Both the position numbers and the translations under genes were made by a program. From Bacillus proteolyticus (GTDB lineage: Bacteria > Bacillota > Bacilli > Bacillales > Bacillaceae_G), in NCBI RefSeq assembly GCF_001884065.1, contig NZ_MACH01000086.1, forward strand, positions 22,528 through 86,527: a stretch of 64,000 bases of DNA. Reading direction: 5' to 3'. Under the pieces are notes generated by a model. It was not told where the DNA came from, did not search any database, and saw nothing but the letters and a program-made list of their open reading frames with translations. Shown here piece after piece: positions 31,749 to 40,402 of the stretch. Position 1 is the stretch's first letter, and each line of letters begins with the position of its first letter.

Positions 31749-31935
31749 ATGGTAAGATTGACTTAGTAGAGTTAAAATCGTCACCTACTGCACCTCTTAC
31801 TAAAAATCAGAAAAAAGCCTTCCCCCGAAATTGCGGAATCAGGTGCAATAGTTAAAAGTAGGAACAAACCACCATTTGAACATTTAGAAGAGATTCCACC
31901 CACGAAAATAAATGTAATAAGAAAAGAAGAATAAG
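31749..31935 (+). pseudogene. Toxin C-terminal tail with single-base frameshift
   Basis: Reads NGKIDLVELKSSPTAPLTKN then, after a run of five C at 31823-31827, changes frame and continues EIAESGAIVK ... PPTKINVIRKEE. Restoring one base gives a continuous tail homologous to 32346-32648. The SPTAPLTKxQ segment and the preceding D...ExK suggest a PD-(D/E)XK nuclease-type C-terminal toxin domain of a polymorphic toxin (inference). No start codon or N-terminal delivery domain. Confidence 0.65.
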
Positions 31936-31946
31936 GAGGCCTTTAT

Positions 31947-32303
31947 ATGGCATTACATGATACGGATCAAGTCGATTTAGTTTTAATAGATGAGGATAAT
32001 AAAGATAATGTATACTTAACAATCTTTGATGCTTTAGAGTGGAATAAAAGCGAAGAACTTGACGATGAACACATTTTACTTTTACAAGACAAAATCAATA
32101 CATATTTAGGATTCATTGAAAGTGATGAAATCTATGAAAAAGTTCCAAGTACAATAGGTAGAACACAATTCATTATACAAGTGTATTCGCAGAATGAACC
32201 TAGTTTTTACGGGAAAAAGTTTTATAATATTGTAAGTGAACAATTAGGAGAATCTGGATATGGATTTAAGTTCCACCATAAGCCTATTGATTCTTTAAAT
32301 TAA
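31947..32303 (+). CDS. Probable toxin-immunity protein (paralogue 1)
   Basis: 118-residue acidic cytoplasmic protein; start MALHDTDQVDLVLIDEDNKD, core LLQDKINTYLGFIESDEIYE, end GYGFKFHHKPIDSLN. Paralogous to the gene at 32664-33023. Excellent AAGGAGG site, and it begins 11 bp after a toxin-tail stop, the usual toxin-immunity order. I believe it belongs to a DUF6572-like family of small Bacillus proteins, from memory only. Function as an immunity protein is inferred from context. Confidence 0.7.
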   Translation: MALHDTDQVDLVLIDEDNKDNVYLTIFDALEWNKSEELDDEHILLLQDKINTYLGFIESDEIYEKVPSTIGRTQFIIQVYSQNEPSFYGKKFYNIVSEQLGESGYGFKFHHKPIDSLN

Positions 32304-32345
32304 ATAAGAGGAATAGGGCGCATAAATGGTACTCTTTTTATTTAA

Positions 32346-32648
32346 GAAAAAGAAGTACATAAGGACTTCTCAAAAGAGGTAGATACAGTAGTAGAACAAA
32401 TAACTTTAAAGACTAATAAAACAGGAACAAAGACAAGACTTGATTTTCTAGGAGCCAATAAAGATCTAGAAGATATAAGAATAGTTGAAGCAAAAGGTTC
32501 ACCAACTGCTCCCCTTACTAAAAAACAAAAAATTGCGATTCCTGAAATTGAAGAATATGGCGCAACAGTTGTAGGCAAAGGGAAACCACCTTTTGTAGGC
32601 GGTACAGAAATACCTCCAACTAAAGTTGAAATTAGAAGAAAACAATAG
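32346..32648 (+). pseudogene. Toxin C-terminal nuclease-like tail, no start codon
   Basis: 100 sense codons after an in-frame TAA (32343-32345), with no plausible start: begins EKEVHKDFSKEVDTVVEQIT, continues TKTRLDFLGANKDLEDIRIV, then VEAKGSPTAPLTKKQKIAIP, and ends PPTKVEIRRKQ. RLDF and VEAK supply the Asp and Glu-X-Lys spacing of PD-(D/E)XK nucleases (inference). Same family as 31749-31935 but undamaged internally. It is the end of a larger polymorphic toxin whose N-terminal part is absent here. Followed after 15 bp by an immunity gene. Confidence 0.65.
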
Positions 32649-32663
32649 ATAAGAGGTGTACTT

Positions 32664-33023
32664 ATGTCTGTATACGAATTAGAAAAAGTTGATTTTATGG
32701 GCTACAATAAAGAAGAAAAAATAGCCTATTTAGTCATCGCTGATGAATTAGACTGGTCTGATGAGGAAAAACATATTGAATTACTGCAAGAAAAAATCAA
32801 TTTGTATTTGGGCTTTATAGAAAGTGACGAGGTTTACGAAAGGTATCCTGAAGTAAAAGGGTATGGTTTTGTTATTAAGATATTCGGGAAATATCTTTTT
32901 ACTGAATGGGGCAAAGAATTTTTAGAAAAGGTTGATGAGGTTCTCGTTGAAGCTGGATACGGTTTTCAATACGTGCATAAACCATTTGATGAGCCTGAAC
33001 AAACAAATAATATAACTGACTAG
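32664..33023 (+). CDS. Probable toxin-immunity protein (paralogue 2)
   Basis: 119 residues; shares LLQEKINLYLGFIESDEVYE and the AGYGFQYVHKPFDEPE end with the gene at 31947-32303, but overall only moderately similar. AGAGGTG site before the ATG. Follows the toxin tail at 32346-32648. Intact although its toxin is not, the usual fate of orphan immunity genes. Function inferred. Confidence 0.7.
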   Translation: MSVYELEKVDFMGYNKEEKIAYLVIADELDWSDEEKHIELLQEKINLYLGFIESDEVYERYPEVKGYGFVIKIFGKYLFTEWGKEFLEKVDEVLVEAGYGFQYVHKPFDEPEQTNNITD

Positions 33024-33136
33024 CAAAGAGCGTTTTTAAACGCTCTTTTTAATGCACTTTAATCTGTTACATATACTCATTATCATATATCCCGTTATAA
33101 TATTTTTAAACCTCTTGCACATACATCAATTTGTAG

Positions 33137-33210
33137 ACAAACAAAAAACCTTGTTATCAAAAGATAACAAGGTTTTTTTAGCGTCCCAGGAGAGATTCGA
33201 ACTCCCGACC
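33137..33210 (-). repeat. Right direct repeat: tRNA-Arg 3' end plus terminator (attR-like)
   Basis: Copy of 30968-31041 (three mismatches in 74). Here the tRNA part is continuous with a complete tRNA-Arg gene, so this copy supplies the functional 3' end and terminator. Confidence 0.8.
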
Positions 33211-33255
33211 GTACGCTTAGAAGGCGTATGCTCTATCCGGCTGAGCTACTGGGAC
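33182..33255 (-). tRNA. tRNA-Arg (anticodon UCU)
   Basis: Cloverleaf on the minus strand: acceptor GTCCCAG / CTGGGAC, anticodon arm TACGC-CTTCTAA-GCGTA giving UCU, T arm GGGAG-TTCGAAT-CTCTC. CCA is not encoded. Its 3' end is the integration site of the accessory segment. Confidence 0.97.
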
Positions 33256-33256
33256 A

Positions 33257-33330
33257 TGGAGCGGGTGAAGAGAATCGAACTCTCGACCAGAGCTTGGAAG
33301 GCTCTTGTTTTACCACTAAACTACACCCGC
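33257..33330 (-). tRNA. tRNA-Gly (anticodon UCC)
   Basis: Acceptor GCGGGTG / CACCCGC, anticodon arm AGAGC-CTTCCAA-GCTCT giving UCC, T arm GAGAG-TTCGATT-CTCTT, encoded CCA at 33259-33257. Immediately upstream of tRNA-Arg on the same strand. Confidence 0.97.
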
Positions 33331-33434
33331 ATATTTTATTTTTCTTCGATAGCACTGTTGCCCTATCGACAATATTTATTATATGTATAACCATACATAA
33401 AGTCAACACCTTTTTTAAAAGAGGATAATTTTTC

Positions 33435-33941
33435 TTATCCTCTTTTAAAAACTGCTTGTTCAACTAGTTGTCCGTCTAATGTTTCAAAACGAACTTCTAT
33501 TTGATTTTCATCCATTTCTAATAAAGCGAATGTCTTTTCCACACGAGAGCGCGGGAGCAAAATACTTCCTGGATTAATAAATAAAATCCCATCAAGTAAT
33601 TCTGCCCCTAATACATGAGAATGTCCAAAGCACGCTACTTGCGCTCCTACTTCTTCTGCATGATACGCTAACGTTTGTAACGTCATTTTCACATTATGAC
33701 GATGACCGTGTACAACTAAGAAACAAATTCCATCTACATCAGTTACAATTTCATCTTGAAAGTTAGCATAATCACAATTCCCTTTTACAACATGAAAACC
33801 TTGTAGCTCTTCGTGAGCAGGCGTTAGCTCTGAATCACCACAATGAATCATGATATCTACTTTCCCTTCATATTTCTCTTTTAACTGCTGTAATTCCTTC
33901 ACAGAGCTATGACTATCGCTTACGATTAAAGCTTTCATCAA
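33435..33941 (-). CDS. ysnB: Metallophosphoesterase YsnB
   Basis: Calcineurin-like phosphoesterase of the YfcE/YsnB group. 168 residues with the metal motifs SDSHSS (about 8-13), HCGDSE (about 34-39), GNCD (about 55-58), VHGHRHN (about 78-84) and FGHSHV (about 103-108). Substrate not established. Follows rdgB by 10 bp, as in B. subtilis. Confidence 0.93.
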   Translation of the reverse strand: MMKALIVSDSHSSVKELQQLKEKYEGKVDIMIHCGDSELTPAHEELQGFHVVKGNCDYANFQDEIVTDVDGICFLVVHGHRHNVKMTLQTLAYHAEEVGAQVACFGHSHVLGAELLDGILFINPGSILLPRSRVEKTFALLEMDENQIEVRFETLDGQLVEQAVFKRG

Positions 33942-33951
33942 TCTCTCTCCC

Positions 33952-34560
33952 TTATTCTTCTAAAAACCATTCTGGGATTTTCTCTTCTAATTTACGAAGA
34001 GCGCGTCCACGGTGGCTAATGGCATTTTTCTCATCCGAACTTAGCTCAGCCATTGCCTTTTTATATTCTTCTACATAAAAAATCGGATCGTATCCAAAAC
34101 CATTTTCCCCGCGGCGCTGTTCTAAGATTTTTCCTTCACACGTTCCGTTTACAATAACAGGCTCTTTATCTGCTTCAGGGAAAGCAACCGCTAGCGCACA
34201 GTAAAAACGAGCTGTACGTTTTTCTAAATCGACGTCAGTTAACCCTTGTAACACTTTATCGATATTCGCCTGATCGTCTTTCGGCTCTCCAGCAAAACGA
34301 GCTGAATATACACCTGGTTTCCCGTTTAAGGCATCTACAATAAGACCAGAGTCATCCGCAATTACGATGGAATTCAACTGTCTACTAAGACTGTCCGCTT
34401 TCAAAATTGCGTTTTCTTCAAATGTTTCACCAGTTTCTTCGACTTCTTCAATATGAGGAAAATCGTGTAAAGATTTCACTTCTAAGTCAAATCTCTCAAA
34501 TAACTCAGCAAACTCACGTACTTTCCCAAGATTTTTCGTCGCTACAACAACTTGCTTCAT
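33952..34560 (-). CDS. rdgB: dITP/XTP pyrophosphatase
   Basis: HAM1-family inosine/xanthosine triphosphatase removing non-canonical purine nucleotides. 202 residues beginning [37 protein letters not shown] and [11 protein letters not shown] are diagnostic, and SHRGRAL is near the end. ATG 34560 preferred over the GTG at 34569 because the GAGGTGG site fits. B. subtilis name ysnA. Downstream of rph by 11 bp. Confidence 0.96.
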   Translation of the reverse strand: MKQVVVATKNLGKVREFAELFERFDLEVKSLHDFPHIEEVEETGETFEENAILKADSLSRQLNSIVIADDSGLIVDALNGKPGVYSARFAGEPKDDQANIDKVLQGLTDVDLEKRTARFYCALAVAFPEADKEPVIVNGTCEGKILEQRRGENGFGYDPIFYVEEYKKAMAELSSDEKNAISHRGRALRKLEEKIPEWFLEE

Positions 34561-34571
34561 ATTTTCCACCT

Positions 34572-35309
34572 CTACTCTATATGAGATACGATGTCACCTA
34601 ACGCTTCTTTTTGCTTTTCAACAAGTTGGAAGATCCCTTGTTCCGCAGCATCCAGTAGTTCATTTAATTCCGCTCTGCTAAACGTCGCTTCTTCTCCAGT
34701 TCCTTGTACTTCAACAAACTGACCTTTTCCAGTCATAATAACGTTCATATCAACATCTGCTTTAGAATCTTCGGCATAATTTAAATCTAAAACGACACCT
34801 TGTTCTTCAACAACACCTACTGACGTTGCCGCTAAATAATCTTTTACAGGAATTTTAGATACTTTATCTGCTTGCAATAATTTTTCAAAAGCTAATACCA
34901 TCGCTACATAAGCACCTGTAATTGAAGCTGTTCTCGTTCCGCCATCCGCTTGAATTACATCACAGTCAATCCAAACCGTTCTTTCGCCAAGCGCTTCTAA
35001 ATCAACAACCGCACGTAATGCTCGTCCAATTAAACGCTGGATTTCCATTGTACGCCCTGTTACTTTCCCTTTGCTTGACTCCCTGATTGTACGTTGCTCT
35101 GTCGCACGTGGAATCATTGAGTATTCTGCTGTTACCCAGCCTTTTCCTTCTCCACGCATAAACGGCGGTACACGCTCTTCAATTGTCGCTGAACAAATTA
35201 CCTTTGTATCCCCAACTTCAATTAGTACCGATCCCTCTGGATGTTTTAAATAATTTGTATGAATATGTATATGGCGTAGCTCTGCTTGTCCTCTACCATC
35301 TACTCGCAT
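34572..35309 (-). CDS. rph: Ribonuclease PH
   Basis: Phosphorolytic 3'-5' exoribonuclease trimming tRNA precursors. 245 residues starting [50 protein letters not shown] and [22 protein letters not shown] regions are diagnostic. ATG 35309 with AGGGGG 8 nt upstream; the frame opens 40 codons earlier without a site. First of rph-rdgB-ysnB. Confidence 0.98.
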   Translation of the reverse strand: MRVDGRGQAELRHIHIHTNYLKHPEGSVLIEVGDTKVICSATIEERVPPFMRGEGKGWVTAEYSMIPRATEQRTIRESSKGKVTGRTMEIQRLIGRALRAVVDLEALGERTVWIDCDVIQADGGTRTASITGAYVAMVLAFEKLLQADKVSKIPVKDYLAATSVGVVEEQGVVLDLNYAEDSKADVDMNVIMTGKGQFVEVQGTGEEATFSRAELNELLDAAEQGIFQLVEKQKEALGDIVSHIE

Positions 35310-35382
35310 AAAAATAACCCCCTCATAACTACTCTTATTAGTATAGCCAAATTTAAATGTACGATATGTATAACAATAAAAG

Positions 35383-35410
35383 AAGGGGAACTCAAAAAGC
35401 AATTCCCCTT
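35383..35410 (-). terminator. Terminator after gerM
   Basis: AAGGGGAA / TTCCCCTT perfect 8-bp stem with 12-nt loop and T-rich minus-strand tail. Confidence 0.75.
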
Positions 35411-35440
35411 TCTTACATAAGTATATCAAATTATTCGTGA

Positions 35441-36490
35441 TTAAAAACTACCTGTATTCACGTTTTGCGGACGATTAACAGGTTTTGTTAACTTTTCACC
35501 CTTCTCATCCATAAGATTCGCCTTCCCATTCACTTCAATGGAAATATTTTTCACACCTTGTTTTTCCGTTAAAGATAAAACTAGCGACTTCAATACGTAA
35601 TTTGAAATCACACTCTTGTCTTGGTTCGCAAATATATTTTCATTAAAGTTTAATGTAATATTTCCGTTCTCCACTTTCGGATTCGTAATAAGCTTAGCTC
35701 CCGGATTAAAATCATTTAGTAACGAACTGTGAATCGGGCCTTTTACAAGCTCATCCACAATTGTCGCGTAATCATTTTCTTTCCCTTCTGCAACGCGTCT
35801 TGTTACCGGTACGTAATATTGCTGCTTATTATTATTTTGCGCCATAAAGTAAAGTGTAACCGGTTTTGTATGCGTTACATCTGCTACTTGTTCATCATCA
35901 AAGTTAATTCCATTCGCACGACTTACACCTTCACCAAGCGGTGTACCCGCAACAGGCATCTTAGCTAACTTCTCACCATTTATTTGGAACTGCACTTGTT
36001 TTATTTCTGTAAATTGAGTCAAAGTCCACGCTACTGATTCAACAATTTGACGCTCTTCTTCTTTTGAATAATTTTTCATTTCGTTAGAGAAATCAATTAC
36101 TGCTGTCCCACCTTTTTTCAAATCCAAGGTCATCGTCGTATTTGCTGGAAGGACTGCTCGAAATCCATTTGGCAATAAATTTGTGACTGGTCCATCTTTC
36201 ACAAGATACTCTAACGTTTGCTTTACAACCTCATTCGCTTTCGGAGTAGGCATTGCAATAGTTTGCGGTACGACATATCCATTTTTATCAACAAGGTATA
36301 ACTCTCTATTTACTGTTTGCCCTTGTTTATCTTTTTTAGCTGTTTCTTTCTTTTCACCTTCTGTATACGTAACTTTTTTCGGTGGATCAATTTGTTCTGT
36401 CGCTTTCTCTTGATTTAATAAGCCACACCCTGATAATAAAATCGCACTCACAGTAGCACCAACAACCCATTTAAAAGTGGATTTAGGCAT
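35441..36490 (-). CDS. gerM: Spore germination/sporulation lipoprotein GerM
   Basis: 349 residues. Lipoprotein signal with lipobox LLSGCG (Cys at about 22), then two GerMN domains (about 75-190 and 215-335), each with the VVxxLxxGP-type core ([18 protein letters not shown]). Required for efficient sporulation and germination in B. subtilis. Between racE and rph as there. Confidence 0.95.
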   Translation of the reverse strand: MPKSTFKWVVGATVSAILLSGCGLLNQEKATEQIDPPKKVTYTEGEKKETAKKDKQGQTVNRELYLVDKNGYVVPQTIAMPTPKANEVVKQTLEYLVKDGPVTNLLPNGFRAVLPANTTMTLDLKKGGTAVIDFSNEMKNYSKEEERQIVESVAWTLTQFTEIKQVQFQINGEKLAKMPVAGTPLGEGVSRANGINFDDEQVADVTHTKPVTLYFMAQNNNKQQYYVPVTRRVAEGKENDYATIVDELVKGPIHSSLLNDFNPGAKLITNPKVENGNITLNFNENIFANQDKSVISNYVLKSLVLSLTEKQGVKNISIEVNGKANLMDEKGEKLTKPVNRPQNVNTGSF

Positions 36491-36584
36491 GCCATTCCCC
36501 CCTAAAATCTAAGTTTGTACTATTATGTATACGAGCTGTTTCATATTTTAGAACAAGCTATAGCTACTTACACAGAAAAAAAAC

Positions 36585-36598
36585 CCTGATTTCTCAGG
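36585..36598 (-). terminator. Terminator after racE
   Basis: CCTGA-GAAA-TCAGG hairpin followed by GTTTTTTTT on the minus strand. Confidence 0.75.
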
Positions 36599-36621
36599 AG
36601 TTCTCTTATATGAATCTACTA

Positions 36622-37431
36622 TTATTCTGTTTCTAAATTAATATGCTTCACATTTTCAATCGGCTGACCGAACCATTTTGATGCAATTTCTTTAAATAGG
36701 CCTATTTTCCCTGTTGTTAAGAAGAGATGATCGCTTTGTTCCTCTCCCTCATTCAACATTTTACTATGGTATAAAATTGTACTTACTTCACGCGCCGTTT
36801 CATCACCAGAACTAATTAGTTGCACTTTATCTCCCATTACTTTTTTAATAACAGGACCTAAAATCGGATAATGTGTACACCCTAAAATAAGTGTATCAAT
36901 ATCAGTATTTTTCAATGGTTGCAACGTTTCTCTGACAACTTCATACGCGATTTCACTTTCGAAATTACCACTCTCTACAAGCTCAACGAAAGGCGGACAT
37001 GCTAAACTTTCTACCATAACACGGTTATTAATAGACTTTAGCGCTTCTTCGTATGCACCACTTTTTACCGTTCCGATTGTTCCAATAATCCCAACATGAT
37101 ACGTGTTTGTCATTTTTAAAGCTGTACGTGATCCTGGGTGAATAACTCCTACCACCGGAATTGGTAATTGTTTCTGCATCTCTTCTAATACAACTGCAGT
37201 TGCTGTATTACATGCAATAACTAACATTTTGATATTCAAATCTAGTAAATGCTCCGTCATCTCCCACGTAAATTGACGCACTTCTTCTCGAGAACGTGGA
37301 CCATAAGGGCAACGTGCTGTATCCCCTAAATATATAATGCGCTCTTTCGGCAACTGACGAATTAATTCTTTCGCTACTGTTAAACCGCCAACTCCTGAAT
37401 CGATAACACCGATTGCTCTATTCAACTTCAT
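36622..37431 (-). CDS. racE: Glutamate racemase
   Basis: Provides D-glutamate for peptidoglycan and, where present, poly-gamma-glutamate. 269 residues from ATG 37431. Catalytic cysteines in [10 protein letters not shown] (about 73-82) and LGCTHYP (about 183-189); N-terminal [16 protein letters not shown]. Two in-frame ATG codons (37446, 37431) both lack a clear ribosome site; the second fits the family start. Upstream of gerM. Confidence 0.95.
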   Translation of the reverse strand: MKLNRAIGVIDSGVGGLTVAKELIRQLPKERIIYLGDTARCPYGPRSREEVRQFTWEMTEHLLDLNIKMLVIACNTATAVVLEEMQKQLPIPVVGVIHPGSRTALKMTNTYHVGIIGTIGTVKSGAYEEALKSINNRVMVESLACPPFVELVESGNFESEIAYEVVRETLQPLKNTDIDTLILGCTHYPILGPVIKKVMGDKVQLISSGDETAREVSTILYHSKMLNEGEEQSDHLFLTTGKIGLFKEIASKWFGQPIENVKHINLETE

Positions 37432-37462
37432 CACCCGTTTTCTCATTCATCATCTTATTTTA

Positions 37463-37606
37463 TCCCGCTATTTGCGGACAGTAAAACTCCCACCTCAAAA
37501 TTCGGCTACAGCAAAGAAGTTAAGCGGGAGATCCACTGTCCGTAAACGCCCGATTCGTGAAGGCTAATAATCAGTAGAGGATGAACAAAACCCCCACTGA
37601 TTAAAG
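37463..37606. repeat. Foldback intergenic element (bcr-like)
   Basis: About 140 bp with nested inverted repeats: outer CGGACAGT (37475) / ACTGTCCG (37535), inner CTCCC (37487) / GGGAG (37526), and a second hairpin TAATCAGT (37568) / ACTGATTA (37596). The design resembles the dispersed noncoding bcr repeats of B. cereus-group genomes; assignment is from memory. No coding frame. It occupies the gap where B. subtilis has ysmB. Confidence 0.55.
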
Positions 37607-37810
37607 TTTCACTTTATGTTTATCAGTATATTTTACACACTTTAAGTTCGCTAACTTAAAATGCCCCTGTATAAAATTTTTCATGTGTACCTGTATAGAT
37701 CAGGACCTTTTTTATTTTGCTCCTTTTTTTCATAATTTGCAAGACAGAAAAATAACCGACCTTCTATATGAAAGTCGGTTTCTTCTATATAAAATACTCA
37801 TTCAAATTAA

Positions 37811-37839
37811 AATGCCCGCTACCTTTATTAATAGCGGGC
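37811..37839 (-). terminator. Terminator after the DJ-1/PfpI gene
   Basis: GCCCGCTA / TAGCGGGC stem followed by a T-rich minus-strand tract. A further weaker hairpin (AACCGAC / GTCGGTT) lies at 37754-37780. Confidence 0.75.
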
Positions 37840-37848
37840 GTTTTATTT

Positions 37849-38511
37849 CTACATCTTATTTATCACGTTCTTTATAGCCTTACCTATTTTTAAACTCGAC
37901 TGCGGATTCTGCCCTGTAATCAAACGCCCATCTACTACAACATGTGGCGTAAAGTTAGGTGCAACATAAAAGAAAGCTCCTTCTTCCTTCAATTTACTTT
38001 CTAACAAAAATGGAACTCGCTTTTCTAAATGCACAGCTTTTTCTTCATCATTTGTATAACCTGTTATTCGCTTACCTGCACTAAAAAACGAACCATCCTT
38101 ATTTTTCACACCGACTAAAGAGCTTACGCCGTGACAAACAGCCGCTACAATCCGATTATTGTTATACATATTTACAATCAAATTCGCTACATACGGATTA
38201 CCTGGAAAATCTACAATCGCCCCGTGCCCACCACCAAACAAAACCGCATCATAATCCGAAAAATAAGCCTTCGAAATTGGTTGCGTATTTTGTAATATCG
38301 TAGCTACCTGCTTAAATTCATGAGGTATACCATTGGGAATTGATACTCTATCAATAGGTACCCTTCCACCTTCTATAGATACAAGATCAACATCGAACTT
38401 AGCCTTTTTAAATAAATTATAAGGAGCTGCGAGCTCTTCAAGCCATAAACCAGTCGGGTGTCCATTCATATCATGAGCGCTTGTTGAAACTAATAATACT
38501 CTTTTCAACAT
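37849..38511 (-). CDS. DJ-1/PfpI (class I glutamine amidotransferase-like) protein
   Basis: 220 residues. Nucleophile elbow AAVCHGVSSLV (Cys at about residue 128) preceded by LFGGGHGAIVDFPGN, which carries the acidic and oxyanion elements; N-terminal LLVSTSAHDMNGHPTGLWLEEL resembles the Hsp31/glyoxalase III group, whose members detoxify methylglyoxal or act as chaperones. Exact activity not determined. Monocistronic, between racE and gerE. Confidence 0.85.
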   Translation of the reverse strand: MLKRVLLVSTSAHDMNGHPTGLWLEELAAPYNLFKKAKFDVDLVSIEGGRVPIDRVSIPNGIPHEFKQVATILQNTQPISKAYFSDYDAVLFGGGHGAIVDFPGNPYVANLIVNMYNNNRIVAAVCHGVSSLVGVKNKDGSFFSAGKRITGYTNDEEKAVHLEKRVPFLLESKLKEEGAFFYVAPNFTPHVVVDGRLITGQNPQSSLKIGKAIKNVINKM

Positions 38512-38584
38512 ATCCCCTCCCTACTACCTATTTATGTATAGAACATCCTTATCATTCATATAGAACATGAAACAAACAGAAAAA

Positions 38585-38612
38585 TAGCCGACTCTTTGTA
38601 TAAAAGTCGGCT
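38585..38612 (-). terminator. Terminator after gerE
   Basis: AGCCGACT / AGTCGGCT stem with 12-nt loop, just past the gerE stop. Confidence 0.7.
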
Positions 38613-38618
38613 GCTTTC

Positions 38619-38843
38619 TTATAGTTCGAGCTCTCCCATACGAAGAAGCTCAACAACTGCTTGTGAACGTCCTTTAACCCCTAGCTTTTGCATTGCGTTT
38701 GAGATGTGGTTGCGTACTGTTTTTTCACTTATAAAAAGTTCACCTGCAATTTCCTTCGTTGTTTTATCTTGAACCAGTAATTCAAATACTTCTCTCTCTC
38801 TCTTTGTGAGTAACGGTTTAGATTGATACGCTTTTTCCTTCAA
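38619..38843 (-). CDS. gerE: Late mother-cell sporulation regulator GerE
   Basis: 74-residue LuxR-type helix-turn-helix protein that controls coat genes with sigma-[21 protein letters not shown] and the recognition helix [18 protein letters not shown] are nearly identical to B. subtilis GerE. TTG start at 38843 with AGGAGG about 10 nt upstream. In B. subtilis followed by ysmA and sdhB; here those are 12 kb away. Confidence 0.97.
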   Translation of the reverse strand: MKEKAYQSKPLLTKREREVFELLVQDKTTKEIAGELFISEKTVRNHISNAMQKLGVKGRSQAVVELLRMGELEL

Positions 38844-39008
38844 CTGGTATAACCCTCCTTGCTTAAGCCAGAGCTGTGTATGTGTAAGTTGGGTGTTTAT
38901 TTAGTCAAGATATTGTATGAACGAAATGTGCAGGTGGTGAATGAAAATGGGCTTTATTTCTGATGTTATTTTAGACTTTTATACAGTGCGTGCACTCATT
39001 TTATCCGC

Positions 39009-40304
39009 TTACTTTTTAATGCGCCATATTTGTTCTAGCAATATACTTACAACTGTACCTACAAACAAACCATTCCCGAATATATATTGCATAACAGACG
39101 GCAATGATTGGAGTGCTCCAGACGGTAAAAACATAACACCGCTTCCAAATAATATAGCAACTCCTAAAATCGTTACATTCCTTTCGCTAAGCTCCACTTG
39201 CTTTATATTATTTAGCCCAATTCCAATTAGCTGTACGAATGAAGCCATTAAAACTGCAGATGCAACAGCAGATGGTAACGATGCTAAGTAACGAATAATA
39301 CTTGGGAATAGCGACATAACGACTAATAACATACATGCCATTAAGAACGATCGTATATATTTTTGTTTTGTTAAACGAATAAACCCTGCCGTTGCTGGTA
39401 AAGGAACGACACCTACAGTTGAAAATACGGAAGAAATGATGTGTGAAATTCCCCCAACCCACGTACCATCTTTCAACTGTTTTTGTTCAATAGTCGCTTT
39501 ATGAATCGTAGCTTGATTAATCGCTATAATAGCTGCCACAGTATTTGAAACTAAAATACATACCATAACGAAACTTGATACAGCCATACCTGTATTCCAT
39601 TTCGGAAGTCCCCAAGCAAATATATGTGGAAGTTGCACAAAATGAGTTACTTGAGACGGAATCGTCACTTTCCCTGCAATTAGAAAAATAATCCACCCAC
39701 TAATTAATCCTATTAAAACTGCATAACTTTTGACAAAACCTTTTCCAAAATTAGATAGTATAATAACGAACAGAAATATACTAAACGCGATTATTGCTGT
39801 AAATCCATCGATTTGTGAAACAGTAGCTGTAATTCCTAGCATTCCTTTTAAAAACACACCGCTTAATTGTAAACATAATAAAAGTAAAAACGTCCCTGTC
39901 ACAAGCGGCGTAAATAAAAATAAAATACGCCCTATAAAACCACTTATCCCTAATCCGATTAAAATAACACCGGAAATCATCATTCCTAATTCTAAAATTT
40001 GCAACGTACTATGTAATTGGTCTTGTCCTACAGTTGCATAAGCAAGTACAGTAAATACACCAACCCAAGATCCAGCTGGACCATCCGCAATTGGTAGTCT
40101 ATGCCCAAGCCATCCTTGTAAAAAAGAAGATATACCAACTACAAAAAATGTACGCTGCATTAAATAAAATATCTCTTCCGTCGTAAGATGAAATAATCCG
40201 CCAACGACAATTGGTAGTGCGATTGAATTCGCTAATAAAAATATAAACCATTGCAAAGTTCCCATAATATGATTTTGGTTATGTTGATTGTCCAAATTTT
40301 TCAT
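39009..40304 (-). CDS. Nucleobase (purine/uracil) permease, NCS2 family
   Basis: 431 residues with about 12-14 hydrophobic helices; ADGPAGSWVGVFTVLA (about 73-88) matches the NCS2 substrate region, and VPLPATAGFIRLT (about 301-313) is another family segment. Probably imports a purine or pyrimidine base by proton symport. Lies downstream of a deaminase-like amidohydrolase on the same strand, though a terminator-like hairpin separates them. Confidence 0.85.
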   Translation of the reverse strand: MKNLDNQHNQNHIMGTLQWFIFLLANSIALPIVVGGLFHLTTEEIFYLMQRTFFVVGISSFLQGWLGHRLPIADGPAGSWVGVFTVLAYATVGQDQLHSTLQILELGMMISGVILIGLGISGFIGRILFLFTPLVTGTFLLLLCLQLSGVFLKGMLGITATVSQIDGFTAIIAFSIFLFVIILSNFGKGFVKSYAVLIGLISGWIIFLIAGKVTIPSQVTHFVQLPHIFAWGLPKWNTGMAVSSFVMVCILVSNTVAAIIAINQATIHKATIEQKQLKDGTWVGGISHIISSVFSTVGVVPLPATAGFIRLTKQKYIRSFLMACMLLVVMSLFPSIIRYLASLPSAVASAVLMASFVQLIGIGLNNIKQVELSERNVTILGVAILFGSGVMFLPSGALQSLPSVMQYIFGNGLFVGTVVSILLEQIWRIKK

Positions 40305-40350
40305 CCTTTCTAACTTTCCTACACGAAATACAGCGTTAGAATAAAAAAGA

Positions 40351-40378
40351 AGAGTTCTATATTTATAATTAGAACCCT
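40351..40378 (-). terminator. Terminator-like hairpin between the amidohydrolase and permease genes
   Basis: AGGGTTCTA / TAGAACTCT (one G-T pair) with 10-nt loop followed by TCTTTTTTATT on the minus strand. Lies 25 bp past the amidohydrolase stop. Confidence 0.7.
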
Positions 40379-40402
40379 CCTTAAAATATTCAAACGATTC
40401 TT

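Larger units (their letters stand above)
30968..33210. mobile_element. 2.2 kb tRNA-Arg-bounded accessory segment
   Basis: Segment enclosed by 74-bp direct repeats derived from tRNA-Arg(UCU). Contents in order: decayed minus-strand frame (31131-31647), immunity remnant, toxin tail with frameshift, immunity gene, toxin tail without start, immunity gene. No recognisable integrase or transposase remains, so it is interpreted as the residue of a larger integrated element, or a small cargo mobilised in trans. Confidence 0.65.

Noticed and set aside
32342-32578. 78-codon minus-strand frame in the toxin tail
   Set aside because: Antisense of the plus-strand toxin tail, which has recognisable homology to the neighbouring tail.
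33052-33390. 112-codon plus-strand frame across tRNA-Arg and tRNA-Gly
   Set aside because: Its protein (SQERFELPTVRLEGVCSI and RVKRIELSTRAWKALVLP) is the translation of tRNA complements, a common database artefact.
38941-39291. 116-codon plus-strand frame overlapping the permease gene
   Set aside because: Largely antisense to the NCS2 permease; no independent ribosome site or family.
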